Of a stretch of 64,000 nt of DNA, positions 46,701 through 61,000 are shown piece by piece. The notes under the pieces are model-generated. The model worked only from the letters and a program-made list of their open reading frames with translations, made no database searches and was not told the DNA's origin. The position numbers were made by a program, and so were the translations under genes. Each line of letters begins with the position of its first letter. Positions within the stretch are counted from its first letter, which is position 1. The DNA comes from Anseranas semipalmata (Eukaryota; Chordata; Aves; Anseriformes; Anseranatidae), in contig VXAA01007175.1 of the NCBI GenBank assembly GCA_013399115.1, positions 1,727,805 through 1,791,804 of the forward strand, given 5' to 3'.

Positions 46701-49700
46701 AGTGTATTACAGAATTCAGTTCTGGTGATCTCCTCAACAGCGTGCTTTGTTCCACATAACAAACCACCAAATGAAACCACATAGCTGCCAAAACAGTTTT
46801 TGGCCTTTGTCATATATTGTATAGTAAATAAACGTTAATAGGCAAAAGTTGCCCCCAAAACATATGTTTTGTGCTACTGGGCACAGGGGGTCCTGGTCTT
46901 TGGGCCATTGACTTGAAGACAAGGAGTTCAACAGTGCTACAAGCCTACCAAAAACCTCCCCAAGCCCCCACCGAAGGCAGCTCTTTCAACCATCTCTTTA
47001 TGGAGCCACCCAAGGTTTGGCTTGGCTTGCTTGGTACGAAGCTGCCTTCTCTGAGCTCCCGACTGAGGACCATGGTGCACAGACACCATGTTCGGTGCTG
47101 GACGTAACCACTGCTGCCAATGGCAGTGGCACCCAGGCAAAGGCAGTTTGGAAATCCCTGGTTTGGGGTAATTATTCCTGTATCACCTTTTCAGGGTAAG
47201 TAATCAGATAAAAAATTACCATCACTCATTCTCATAAAAATGACACAATACAGTGAATGCAAACAAACCCAAAATCTTGAGAAATCTTCGATTTGTTGTT
47301 CAACTGGGAAAGACCAGGGCACCGGGCAAAACCCAGCGGCCATATCTATGAAACAGCTGACTTAAGAATACAAAAAACACACTTCATATTTCTTTCTTAA
47401 ATGTCAGAGTTTCCATGCATTTAAGCTCAGATTCATACAGATGACAATGTGGCACAGAAAACCCACAGTGGAGTCTCAGCCTCAAGTGGAAAATATTATG
47501 ACAGTCACACTGAAAAAAGACATTTCAATTTGAAGTAGAATTTTTACCATGAAACAGGTAAACCACTTGCTGAAATTCACAGAGCAACTGAGTTTGCTCA
47601 TGAAATTGAAATGTTCATGTGCAGAGAGGAGGGGGAAGAGGAGGAGGAGGACACAAAAGGCAAAGTGCTCATGACTTAGGAATACTTTGAGTCCTGTGGG
47701 TGAACTTTGATAGCCGAGAAGTCTGCAAGCAGTGACAATGAGATGGTGCAACTCTCAGGTCAATATTCAAGACAGAAAGCAGACTTGGGCCTAGGGAAAC
47801 TGCTTTTAAGTCATAAAAAAGGTCAGTGAAAGAGGAAGAGCCCGTAAGGCATTTGTGCAGCTTTTTGTTCTCAAAAGAGATGGAAGCGCATAGCAGAATA
47901 TAAAGTAAGTCAAAGGGAAATAACAAGGCATCCCAGGTAATACCTTGCCATAAGCATACAACATGAGAAAGGCTTACAAAACAGGTTCACTAAGCTAAAA
48001 CCCTGCCTTAATTAACACCAATGACAAAACATTCACTGGTTTCAACAGTCAGGATTAACTACTCCCACATTCCCCTATTTTGGGTATCACATTCTTCTCT
48101 GCAGCAGCATGGAGAAGGATTCCTTCCCGTCCATCTGTCCGCGTCCTGAGTCCCTGCAACAGCTTAACTGCTAACAGTACCAGCTCGTATAGGAAAATGC
48201 ATTACTACGGCTGTGTTTTGTGGGTCAGCCCAATTCAAGGGCTATTAAAACATCTTAGAGCCTTTACACTGAGCTTTGTATCAGACTTTTGATTATTTTT
48301 CCATGATTTTCTCAGAAGGAAAGCCAGCCAAGATTTCTGAACTAAGTGGCCATCTGACATAGCTGCCTTCCATCTGATGAAGCCCTCCTGACAGCAGTAC
48401 ACCCAGTGTGACTCTGTTCTGTAAAATCTGAACTCCCACTCAGCCCTTAACACCTCGGGGCTGGAAGAAACCTCTGTATTCTCCAACAGAAGCTTTCTGA
48501 AGCAGCTTCAAAGAAGTTAAAATGTTCTTTGGGGCTAACACACACAACAGTGAGGCTGTAGAATCCACTCTCACAACCATAACCAATATTAATTCATTAA
48601 TTCTTCTTTCTTCCCTAAAACTGGAAGCTGCCTGGGACAGGGGAGATGTTCTGCAGATATACAGTACCTACCACAAAGCAGCCTTGAATAGGACTCATCA
48701 GAGCAAGAGCAGTTTTAACACAGCAGTAGGAAATATGATTAAGGCACTGGGTTGGGACTAGGGAGCCTAGGGTTCAATTCTTACTTATGCTACAAATTTT
48801 GTGACTGCAGGCAAGTTACTCTGATTTCCCATGCTTCAATTATTCATACATATGATTAAGGCAATAATTCCCTTCTTCGCAGCATGTAAATGAATTCAGG
48901 CACTTTGCAAGATGCACAGAGGCTAATTCAGTAGAGCTCACACAAGTAGGTAGACACAGAAAAATATGGCCCATATCTCTGTTGAGAAATTAAGGACTTA
49001 ATAATACACTGATTTTATTAGATATGGGAGTGAACATTAAAGAGAGGGAGGAGATTTTAGGATGGCACAGAGTAGAAGATCAAGTGGGAATACGAAAATC
49101 AAATCAGAGAAAAAAGTAGGTGGCGTATTAGGCTATTTGCAGGCATGGTGTCTTTTTGGGCTGTGAAATGGTCAGCCCAGAGAAACGTGAAATGCACTTT
49201 AGGTAGGTGACTTTTAACACCACAGAAGACAAAAAAAAAGAGTGCTGGGGTAGTGCTAAGGTGTCAGCAGGAGGACTGAGGCAGCAGAGGCACAGCAACA
49301 ACGTACGGTCTCCCTGGTTCACAGCTGTAATGAAACAGCACACCTTGGCTTTTCTACAGCTGCCTGTCCCAAAGCTTCACACACAAAAATATTTACATGA
49401 GTAACAGACCCTTGAACAAATTAATCATGAAAAAAAAAAGTGAGACCTAAGCCCGTGCTGGCTCTGAGCAGCACGTAGCTTTACAAAGGAAACTGCCTCC
49501 CACTCCAATGCTGTATCTCACTGCTGTGCCTAATGACTGTAAATGTGTTCATTGAAATTCATGGGGGCTCTCTGATTGTTTTTTTGTTGCCTTTTTTTTT
49601 TTTTTTAACATACAGACACAAAATAATCACTATATACCCCAGTTCAGAAATAACAGCAAGTCCCACAACTAATCCAAGATTGTCCAAGACAACCTGCGTG

Positions 49701-51690
49701 CAGAAGTCACAACATGTAAACATTTAACGTAAGTCTGCAGGCTGCCAGAACACACAGACTTGTGACACATAGCATCAAGTACCTCCACTTTTGAGCACTC
49801 AACTTGTGACATCTTAAAGCAGCCTGATTTTCAGAACGAATCCAATCTCTATTCACACTATGAAAACTTGGCTTTAACCTTTTAATGCTTGTCAGTCCAA
49901 ACAGAGGCAGCACTACCTGGAGTACGTGTTGATGTCTCAGCACCTGAGCGGCAGCTAAATGCAGAGATACCCTGCTCTATCACAGCTCAGAAATAAAGGC
50001 CTGCTTACTAATAAACTGTAGATCCACTGGAAGGAAGCCTCCTCCTATTGCATGATGGGTGGGGAAGGGAAGAAAGACAACACATAACAATAACTTGATT
50101 ACTGGTAACACTACACGGGTAGCTTCTTCCAACTATTCACCACCCACAACTGTTGGCCAAGTTCAAGCTTCATACTTTGCTTTCTTGATTTCTGGAAAGA
50201 GGAAAGCATAGGTTTACCTCTTAAAGATTGACTGTTCTTCTAAATGAGATGGAGACACAGTTCTGGACTTCATGGACTTCTGATGTCTCCATTTTCCAAG
50301 CACTTTTTAAGATTATCATATTTTGGGCCAAGTTTCAGGGTTTGTGAGGACACATGCTAACAGATAGGTTCACCAAGTCATGCAGTAGAGGAGAGACCAT
50401 ACAGATAGATCTGCACTTACAAACATTTCCAGACACTCTGGAAGCCTCAACAGGTTCAAGAAACAAAATGCAGCAGGACACCAGGAGAAGCCTCTACACA
50501 CGCCATTAAGCAACTACTACCTTCTTGACTCAGTGCTTGAAATAGCGCATTTGACTCACTTCATGACCTCATGTCCCAGTGCCTCTTAGTAAAGATTATA
50601 ATCAATTGCCTATTGATGTATATGTGGCTGTTCAAGATTTTGTGAGCCTCCCAGCAAATGAAAAACGGCTCGCCCTGGATTTTTGCACAGCAGCAGTCAA
50701 TGGTAAGTTATTTCTGTCAACAGCTACCACATACTATTACAGCAGCCCCAGCCAGCTAGTAGTGAAACACCACTGGATGCTTGTAGTACATCAGCACGCA
50801 GTAAAACAATGGCAAAACATTACACCTACACACCCTTTGTTTTCTAGGCATGCCTGCCTTTCCTATAAATATCTCCGGGGCACAAAACAGCAGCTTGACA
50901 CCTGCATCTACCTGCCAGTAGTTTATGGTATTGTAAAATAAGTGGCTAGCAATGCAGCGCTGTACTGCCATTCAGTCCTTCCTCGATCTTCTGTGGCAAG
51001 CAGTGTTAAACATCAGATTATATATAAACTCCGAAGACTTCATCTGTGCTACATTTTGGCTAAAATGGACCCACAAAAACCATGTGCGCACACACACAGA
51101 GGACACCAGTCAGTGCAAACTTTCAAGTGACTACACCTTCTCTATGTATAATGCACACAGGCCAGAATGTGATGTAAATCAGTGTACAACTGCTACGGAG
51201 TTGGGGTCCTTATTTGTACCTTCGGGACGGTTCTGTCTGCAGCCTTTTATCCCTTTAGTAGTTCACTGCAATTTGTCTCGCAGCTACTGGTGGTTATTGG
51301 CTCTGCTATTTGATCTGATTCATCAGATTGTGTTTATTTATTAAATGATCTGCACAGTTTTACAGATAAAACAATGTTCCAATCTGCCACAAGGGTTATA
51401 AATAAATAGGCAGCATTTTTTGTGCCAGAAGTTTAACAAACAAACAAACTCCTGTCTCATTGGCACGATCATATAATTACTGAAATCTCCCTAACCATCC
51501 AGTGATTTACAGGACTCCTGTCAGAGTCTCTTAGCACCCACTGAATAAACCCAAAACAGAAAAGCAAGAAGCCTGCACCCCATTTTCTCCCTTTGCAACA
51601 CAGAAGACAAATAGTTTACTTTGCAGGTTTGTATGCTGCATCCATGTAAATGCATGTATGAAAACAGAAAAAAGAACTATTTAAGTGAAA

Positions 51691-51711
51691 CTGTGTAATT
51701 AAATTACACAG
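51691..51711. repeat. Perfect 10-base inverted repeat, one-base centre
   Basis: The arms are CTGTGTAATT and AATTACACAG with a single A between them, in the large IKZF2 intron. The arms contain AATTA-type homeodomain cores in opposite orientations. The symmetry is seen directly; binding is inference. Confidence 0.85.
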
Positions 51712-52059
51712 TAAATCAAGGAAAACACAGATAAAGACATCAATGTTGCACTAAGTTCTGAAAAGGATGTAATCCACGGTTATTTGCTCCGAATTCATGT
51801 CCCATAAAACATACATTGCAACAGATAGAAGCTCTCTTCACGTATTTCTCTTGGCTTACCTCTCTTACCTTCAAAATAAGAGCTTCAAAGCCAGCAGAAA
51901 GAACCCAATGCTCATTTTTAGTTGCTATTAATGGCAATGGAGCTCTCAGACTGCCCCTTCATTTGAAAATCTCAGCGCAGATGTTTTGCGCTTGCGCTGC
52001 GAGCCCTCTGTCCTCATGCTGTACCAACATGTCCCAGTCCTTCAGGCACCCCTGGCACT

Positions 52060-52088
52060 GGAGGGTGTGGGGGTGTGTGTGGGGGTGT
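52060..52088. repeat. GT-rich and G-run tract
   Basis: The plus strand has G runs of three, five and five separated by TGT and TGTGTGT. It is a short low-complexity tract in the upstream intron, C-rich in the IKZF2 pre-mRNA. Confidence 0.7.
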
Positions 52089-55000
52089 ACCAGGAATTTT
52101 ACAGCAACTCTGAAATGGTTAAATACTATTAAAAAGAGATTGTGTTCAAACAGCAGTGTGGCGGTGAGATAAATAACGAAAACCAGGAAGTCCACAAATA
52201 ACCGGGTGTTTTTATCACCTTGCCAGCTTCAAAACTGCTTAAAGGCGACCAGGTTTACTGCAACTTACTTCTATGGGGGAGAGGCCCTGCAACAACTACA
52301 GGAGGTGATTCCTCCAGTCTGACGGTCCGTTCAGGACAGGAGCCTCCTCCTGCAATGCCTCCGCTCTATCTGGATGTAGGCGGAAGTAGGATGGAGCTTA
52401 AATCTTAACTGTATTTACGGGTTCTGTACTTTCCACTCCGCTTCAGACCTTTAACATTATGTTAAAGTTGACTTGATATGTGGAGCGTTAATTGGTTTAT
52501 GCAACAAACCTTCCAAAATATGCTCTCTTCAGTTTAACCTGCTCCAGCAACACAGCAAATCGGAAAAAGGAAAACAAGTTTAGGTGGGTCTGTTGCTCTT
52601 CTCTGCCCTGTCCTGTCCGCTCCCATCAGCGGCACAGCGAAGCAGGAGCTGAAGGAGGGGGACCCACACGTCAATGCAAGTCACGCTCAGCAGCGACAGG
52701 CTCCAAGGGGAGCGGAGCAGCTCGCACACACAGCGCAGGGCGTGGATACCTTGGTTCAGATCAGGAATGCTGCTGGACAAACACTCCCCTGAGAAGCACT
52801 CGTTTGTTTTGGGTATTTCTTCCCCCTTTGGGTAAAACATGCGTAGACATTGGACCAGATTCATGGGTATTATAAATGGAAGCAATTCCCTGAAGCCAAT
52901 TTACATCAGCTGCTTACAGTTTATAGTTATTACAAGTGCAGCCCCTTTGCATATCTTGTAGAAGCCCTTTAGCATTTGACTGTAAAGTCAACAGAACCTA
53001 TGAATTATTTGAAGCAAGCAGAGCCAAACATAGTGTTACCAGTCATTTTATACCATATAAACAAAGGGATAGAGAATACATGACATTTAACTGTCACTAT
53101 AGATACTACAGATAGTTCTTTCCCTGCACAAAAACACCAGACAAGCCCTCAACTCCAGCTCTCTCCTCATCCCATGGCAATGAGTTCCACCTATACATTC
53201 CCACATGAGAAAAAACTATTTCTTTTAGCACCTGACCTCTTTCAGTTTTCTGTCTGGTATTAGGATATAGGAAGAACAAGCTCCAGTTTCCCTTTACTTA
53301 AGTTTTCTCTTTTTCTCGCTAATGCCATAAACAGAGTTTTGGAAGCAGACTATTAGCAGCAAGCTGTCGTGAAGATAATAGCGGCAGGGGAGAAATAATA
53401 TTGACAGCTCCTCTGCTTTTCCCAACCATTGAAGCTGGGAGTTTTCACTTATTTTGATCAAGGCCAGCAAAGAAGTGAACCTTGCTTCCAAAAACAGGTC
53501 AGGCAGCAAAACTAATGGGCTCCTTTGGGACATGAAAATTTTTACTCATACTTTCCCTATTGCCCAAGAACCAGTGCCACTGTGTTAGTCCTGTAAAGAT
53601 CTGCTGTTGAAGCACAGGTTTTGTCATCTCTTGCACAGATGTCAAACGAGGGCAAACAGAAAATGAGCTGGACGACTCCTTCTACCTATGCAGCTTTCTT
53701 ATCTGCTCATGTTGCTCTCTGCCAACGTGCCACACAACATATATATTTAACTCCAGCACTACAGGAGAGCTTGAAATAGGGGTGAGACTTTTCTAAAGCA
53801 GACAGTGCTAAGCCTAGCTGTGCTGCACACTGCTGAAAACCTCGTGCTGAAGGCTGCTCCAGCTCACCGCTCTCAAAAGCTCTTCCCGACACCCAGAGCA
53901 CTTACTCCAGCTTCATCGAGGCAAACGAGTCCAATGCCACAAGGGCTGGACAGACGTCTCCTCTCCCACCATGCTTGCCACCACCAGAGAGATCTGGAAT
54001 CGTGCTGCCACTTGTGGTATTCACCGCTCCACGTTCAAAGTTAGCCACAGTGTTTGGCAGGGGGAAAAAATCAGGATCATTTCTTTATGAGAATGACTCT
54101 CAGCACAACAAATATTAATGGTAAAACTATCTTTTCAAGAACAATAGAATCCTTTAGCTCTCTGAGAAATGAACCCAGGCTTCTGGACAGCTTCTGTTCT
54201 ACAGCAAACCTCTACGCGTCAAGTGTCTACATCTGACATTGAAGTTGCACTCATCTCTTTTGGGTATTAAAATCCAGCAATTCCTGTTAGTCTCAATATC
54301 TTCCCTAGATTTTTTTTTTTTTTTTAAACACAAAACATAAATAATGACAGTTCCAGAGTACTTTCAGTTCCTTCAAGTTTTTTTAGGTTTGGTCAGTTGA
54401 GAGAATGAGGAGGGAGGGAGGGAAAGAGGAAAGATTTGGGGTTTTAGGATGTTTCTTTTTTGGTGTGTTTAGTTTTGCAATACAAGCCCTGGATAGATTC
54501 AGAAACTGTATCCTGGCTGAAAGAAAGGCAGACAAAATGAAAGGAAATTAAATATGGGTGTGAAATTAAACCAAAAGAAAGTAAAAGAAAAGAATGAAAG
54601 CAAAAGCATCTACTTGGGCTGAAAGTAGACAGAAAAGCTGGAGAACACAAGACATAGCTCTCTAAACATCCAGAAGTACTTTAAAAAGGTTTCCTGTAAA
54701 AACAGGGAGTTTAGGAAACTCTGAATACATTTAATTGCATTCCTTGATGAAAGAAAAAAAAATTCATACCGACAGCTCCACTAAGCTATTGAAAACAAGC
54801 GATTTCTCTGAAAAGTCTGAAGCAAGAGCGAACGGGTATAAAACTTCTTATTGCACAATACCTGGGAGAAGAAAAAATTCTCATTTTCTTACATCTATTA
54901 TTTTTTCTTTGTGTGAGAAGAGCCTTGTAACAGAGTCAGCAAATGGAGATTTAGGACATCTGGGTTCATTCCCATCTGCAACACTGATACCTTGGATGTC

Positions 55001-58000
55001 TTTGGCAAGTCCCTTTTTGCCTGTATTCTAGGTTCGTCCTGTGCAGGACGTGGTTGGGCAGCAAGCCTTCCTGTCTTTTTGTCTTGAGCTTGAACTCAGA
55101 GAAATAACTGACTCTCATTCTGAGTTACGCATTACCTGACACAAAGTGGTCCTTTCCCATCTCTTTACCAATGGTGCAACACTGTCCCAGCAGCTGTACT
55201 CCAGCCAGCTGAAATCCATCCTGGAGTTTACGCTGATGAAGGCAGAAATCTCATGCATCTGAACCAAATCTGTACTTGCAGTCTCTTGAAGCTGGCTCAT
55301 CATTAGCCCTTGGGACAAACTCATCATTTGCAGAAGACTAATGATATGAACATAATGGATACATTTTTCACAATATAGCTACCATGGACATTTTACTGCG
55401 GAATGTAAAAGTCAAACAAAGCACTTTTTCTGGTGGATGATCTATTATTTGAAGTTGAGCAGCTTCATTCCAACAAAACATGCCAAAAAAAATCCATCCT
55501 TTGGCGCTGCTCGATGGTAACATAGCTATGGATATTAATACTGATCTGATCCTACAGCGTTACCAACACCTGCAGTTCCCCCCCCTAAGTCAGATACGAT
55601 ACTATGCCTTCCTTCAGCTTCCACCTCCTGGAGTCAGTTGACTAAAGGGAAAGGTTAGCTTGCGTGTTTTCTCCCTTCCTCCCCCACTTATGAAATAAAT
55701 GCCTTCAGGTAAATAAAAAGGCCAATTTATCACCTTTCACTCTCCTCATTTGTAAGCATCTATGACCTGGAGTATCCAGATTCGTGATTTTTTTAATTCC
55801 TGGGGTTAGAAACACATCAATAGAGTACACTCTGAGGAATTTTGCCAATATCAGTGGAGTTTCTTCAGATTAGAACAACTACAGTTGTTATCAAAAGCAC
55901 AGTCATTTTGTTCAAAAGCACTTTTGTGTACAACCAACTTTCCTACTGGAAATTTTCCACTCTCCTGTTGTTTTAAAATCCAGTGGAGTTGATGCCTTTC
56001 TCCCTAAATGTGCTCTTACTTATGTCTTAAATCATTTCCCCGTTCCATCCTGGTGTTTTATAGGAAGAAAATTAATATTATAAATGAATCACAGAATAAA
56101 GTGCCTCCTACAAAAGACATCACTCTATTAGGAACACATTAAGTAGCACATTTACTGTGCATTTAATTTGCATTTACAGTATGTGCTCTATACCCAGCAC
56201 ACTGCCTATATCAGTTTTTGTTTTCATAACCTATTCCTGACACCTAACAAGAACTGGGAGTGCTGCTCCAGGATTTGGCAAGAAGGAACAGGTTGTGGAT
56301 GAGCAGGTTTCTCTGACTCACCTACACGGATCAACAAGGAAAAATAAAAGGGAGAGGGTGGAGATTGCAAAGGAAAAAAAAAAAAAAAAGACAGAAAGAG
56401 CGAGAGGGGGGAGCGGAGTGACGTGTTCCTGTGGATGCGGTGTGTAATGCAGCTGGCAGGCTGCCTGCTCGCAGTGCCACCGAGTTCCAGACGTGCCAGT
56501 CCAGCTGACTCAGCTCTTTGGAAGAAGGAAAGGGAAGGAAGAAATTTCACAAACATTTCTGATTGCCGAGGGACGGAGGTTGCTGGACTCTCCTCAAGGC
56601 TCTTCAAACCTGTCTTTCGCACCAGGGATTCAAGCGGTGTCCCCAGAGAGGTATTAGAGAAAGATGCTCACTCGATAACAGCGTAGGCAGTTGTGTACGA
56701 GGTTATCAAATCGTGCCCCCGTGGCTGCTGGAAAGCTCGGCAGCACCGCGCCGTCCCACAGACCAGACGTGCCAGGCCTGGCCTAGCCAAGGCTAGCTGC
56801 TCTCCGGCACGCCGCTGTCTCCAAGGAGACGAGCACAGCGCATGCAGATGAAGGGTATCCAAGTGAGAGAGCCTACGGCCCGTGTCGCTTTTCCATATCA
56901 AAATTTCATCATCCCTTTCATGCAGTGCATCCTTTACATGTGATTTATTTTCTAGGAAGAGCTCCAAGCCCTTAAATACTCCTTAAAAACAGCCCAGGTC
57001 CCACTGGGCTGGGGGGATGACTCCGTGCTTTCCAAGGCTGCTGCTCCTAACCGAAAAGAGGCAGGAGCAAGAAAATACCCATCTTCCAGCACCAGGAATT
57101 GAAACACGGGCTAGGGCTCAGACTGCCAAAAGACATACGCAGCCCCTAAATCTCGCTGAAGTCAAGCAGACCTCAGTGCTTTTGAAAATGAGAGCCAAGG
57201 TGAATTGGCCCCAAAATCAGCACTAGGAACTGAGCTTGTCTTAAATCCCCGGCCAGGATCCTCACCAGAGGCCCTCAACCTTTTCAGAGCACATGGGAGC
57301 ATTCAGGCTGGCCTGTCGGCCCAGCAGGGAGGGAAAGGACACGTGCATGAGGAACACTTTCCCTCAGCCTTAATACCGACCAGCTGGCTCTCCGGGCAGG
57401 AGCAGTCTCAGGACAGCAGCATCCCAGGAAACTTTGTCGCCTGACACCAAAAATCCTACTGAATAACGCTGCCCCACCAACTGCTCACAGCGCAGAGGTG
57501 CAGCCACTCTTGCATATTTAGTATGAATAGAAGAAACGATGTTAAAGCAAAGGTTTTTCCAAAAGCAAGTGCTTTTGAGCGTACAGATAACTGTGCGGTT
57601 GGGGAGTGTCCCAGCCAGGTGCTCTTTGACAAAGTTTCAATAGGCAGGGCCTCAGCAGCATTTCTCCAGCTTCAGGAATGAAGATAGAGATCTCGTCTCT
57701 CTGTTGCAAAGCAAGGAGGGAACTTGGGGCACCCTGTCTGAAATCAACACAGCACAGTTATGCAAAACATGTGTGCAACTGGCATCTCTTGTGTAATCCT
57801 CGCTGTAATCAGCCTAACTACTCCAGAAAGGAAGGAGGGGCAGAGGGTGGAGAAAGTTCACACTTAGATCAAATAAAAAATGGGAAAATATCCAGAGAGC
57901 TTTAGTCAGGTAAAAACACAGTTCCCTCTCATGGGAAACCTCCAGGACAAGTTTCCTTGAACTTCATACAGGGTTATAAATAGGAGGAGAGTCACACAGA

Positions 58001-61000
58001 GTTCACTACAGGTTCACTATAAAAAAAAAAAATCTAGACATTCTCATTTTCCTTCTTGAGTGATATCCATCAATATCTTAGCTGTAAGCCAATTCATAAT
58101 TACAGGTTGCAGAGAGCTCATGAGAATACAGCAGTAGCAGCTTTCTTCAGCTCTGCTGTGGCGTGGTGTTAGCCACGTTATTTTTTTCCCCCTTTAGTTT
58201 CTCTTGGCTTCCTTTCCAGATGGCAAAAATACCTCTCTTACACCTTAAAGCACTCATATATTTTCAAAATGTCAGTGGCACTTCTCCATTTTACATTGCC
58301 CCGTAAAACAGCTCAGAGATAGCTATGAAAGATGGCCTCAAACCAGTGCGTGATTCCAAGCTCGAACTTTCTTAAGCTGAAAGGTTTCACAAGCTCCTTC
58401 AAGAACTGACAAAGGCCAGTCCCAAAATGCTGCATTTCCTTTCCTCAGAGCCAATATGCAAAAGCTTCTCGCCCTTGAAAATAATTTTCTCAGGGGAAAG
58501 AAAAATAGGTTTTTCCTCCTTAGGGCTGCTGTGGTATTTTGCTGCTCAAATGGAGTACGTGCAAGAAGTGGTCTTGGTTTTGCTGAGATGTGACTTTGTC
58601 AAATCAAAAACCCTGTTCTCATCTCGAGTGCATGAGAAAGCTCTGTCACCTCTTGGACCTCTGTTCTGCAAAAGCAACTGCAGCTACCTCACAAGGCTGC
58701 CTCTGGAACAGGAGGACTCCTGATTCACTGCACCATGTCCCTCAAGCTTATTGTAGTGCAACGAGACACCCAGCTCCCAAAGATGGCCTGGAAGCTGGCT
58801 GTGCAATGCCTGTGTTTACAGCTGCACCTTGAATTCCAGTTTTGTATCCAGATGCCAATCCGAGCATACAAATATTGGATTTGTGTAATAATCCCCGCTG
58901 ACAAGAAAACAAGGCCAAAAGGGGCCTCTATAGGTTGAGCTTAAAGGAGCTCAGGGACTACATATCTTTAAACATCTAAGCTATTAGACCCTCACCTGAC
59001 AGCCTGTCCATAGTAGTTCTGGTGCAGAAAGACAAGTAATTTAAATTAAGCTACCTTGGTGCTTAGATACCTGATTTTGCAAATTGGGTCTCCTAGGGCT
59101 TTTTCCTATTTCATTTTCCCATCATTGAAAAGCGAGGCAACAACACATACCCACTTCACACAGGCTTTGGGCTGATGAAATAGATAGGGTTCATAAAGGA
59201 AACAAGACGCAAAAATTGCAGGCTAAGTAGTAAGTCCTTTAGTATTATTAATAATCACCTTACTATTGTGTCTAGGATAATCACACAGGTATCAGGGTAT
59301 AATACCTCAGTGGTTATGGTAACAATACAAAGTTATTATTCCTTCCACTTTGTAATTATCTCATTTCACTATTGAACAAAGGATACGTAAAACTAAGGAG
59401 ATAATACGCAATGCTATGCAGCAGGGGCGCCAGCAGCACTGGAGTACTCTGCTATGTACTTACGTGACCTTCGTTGCAACAATATGCCTGTGCCTTGCAA
59501 TCACTTGTGCATCCTGCCCTCTCACCACCATGACAAGGTTGAGAAGTTCTCTTATTTTGATTCACTGATAGGCAACTGAGGCAGAGATGAGGTTAAGGGG
59601 TCTGCATCTGTACTAGTCTGTGTTTCCCAAGAGTAAAATGACTTCACAATTTAGGTCCCTCACAAATGATTAGCAAAAATATCAAAATTAGTAATAAAAA
59701 AAGATAAGAGGATTGGAAGATAAAGACAGCCTAGAACAGAATCAGTACTGGACAGATGACTACAGACTATAAATGCTAACATAGTGTAAACTGAGTACAG
59801 GAATTATTCAGTCACAGAAGATGGTGTTGGCAAGAGCAATAATCTGCAGCAAAAGAAAGGATAGTTTGGGTTAAGTATAAGGATTAGAGTCATAGCTATA
59901 AAAAGCAGATGGGAAGTGGAATTGTCTCTCTAGGGAGGCAATAGAAACACAGTCTCTCTAGATGTTTAAAGAACAGGTTAGGCATGCTGCTTAGGACTGC
60001 TGTTCTATAAGCATAAGTCTTATCACATTCATCTGCATTTTTGATGCTAGTGAAATCCCACATACAGTACTGTGGCACAATTAAAGCCCGGAGGAAAGAG
60101 AAAGTCACCCTCACATTTGCTGCTGCAAAGCATGATGACTGACATAAAAATTGGCATCACTCAGCAGTGGAGAAGCGTCCATTTTCTCTCCAGAGCACAC
60201 AAGAGCACTCAGGCTGGCCTGTCTCACCAGAAGGATGTAAATTGCTAGCATGGAAGGGAGACAGAAAACAGGCAGAAAACTGGACGTCAGCACTTCTGTA
60301 CCAAACACACGCTTGCATCTTGGCACTGGCACTACACAGGGAGTAGAAAGGAACAAATCGAAATCGATGAGGGATGATTCCATGTGAATCTTACACCATG
60401 CTGAAGGTGTCTAAACAAGAACCTTGATACCCCCAAGTACTGTGGTGATGTCTGACCTTCTGGGTGCAGTGATAGAAGGTTAAGGAACCCTGAAGAAAAG
60501 GGCAAAGGACACACTGTCCCCTCCTTGTGAGCATCTTGTCACACTGCAGAATTGAAATCTGCCTGAGGGTACTCTCCCTCATGGCGAAGCTGCAGCGCTG
60601 GGGCCATTAATACTCCATTTTCTTCTCCATTTGGGGTGCAGGACCTCCTACCTTAATACAAAACTCTTCCTTGCTAAGGATCCAGAGACTTAAAGGTCCT
60701 GACACCAAACATACAATTCTCCTACTCTGGATCATTAAGAGAAGGAAACATGGTTGATCAGTGAAAGAAGGAGATGGGGAACTTCTCTCCAGACCTTCTC
60801 TCCCTGCTTCTCTCTGCTAAAAATGGGAGGGCTTGCTGGTAAACCTGCAGGTGGCACAGACCTAGCAAGGCCATGTTCCACCAAGATATAGCAGGAGGCC
60901 CAAGACTTGTCTCACAGACAGCACGATAAATCTTAGCATCTAGTAATCTTACTGTGAACTGACACGTAGAACGAGAATATTCCCAAAATATTGGTGTGTC

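Noticed and set aside
50579..50941. A 120-codon plus-strand frame in the large intron
   Set aside because: It starts with a plausible soluble-protein look, but I recognise no family and see no promoter or splice context; probably chance.
56085..56102. Possible second CR1 tail (aatcacagaata)
   Set aside because: Only a dozen bases resemble the reverse-oriented CR1 tail and the adjoining sequence does not match the CR1 3' UTR.
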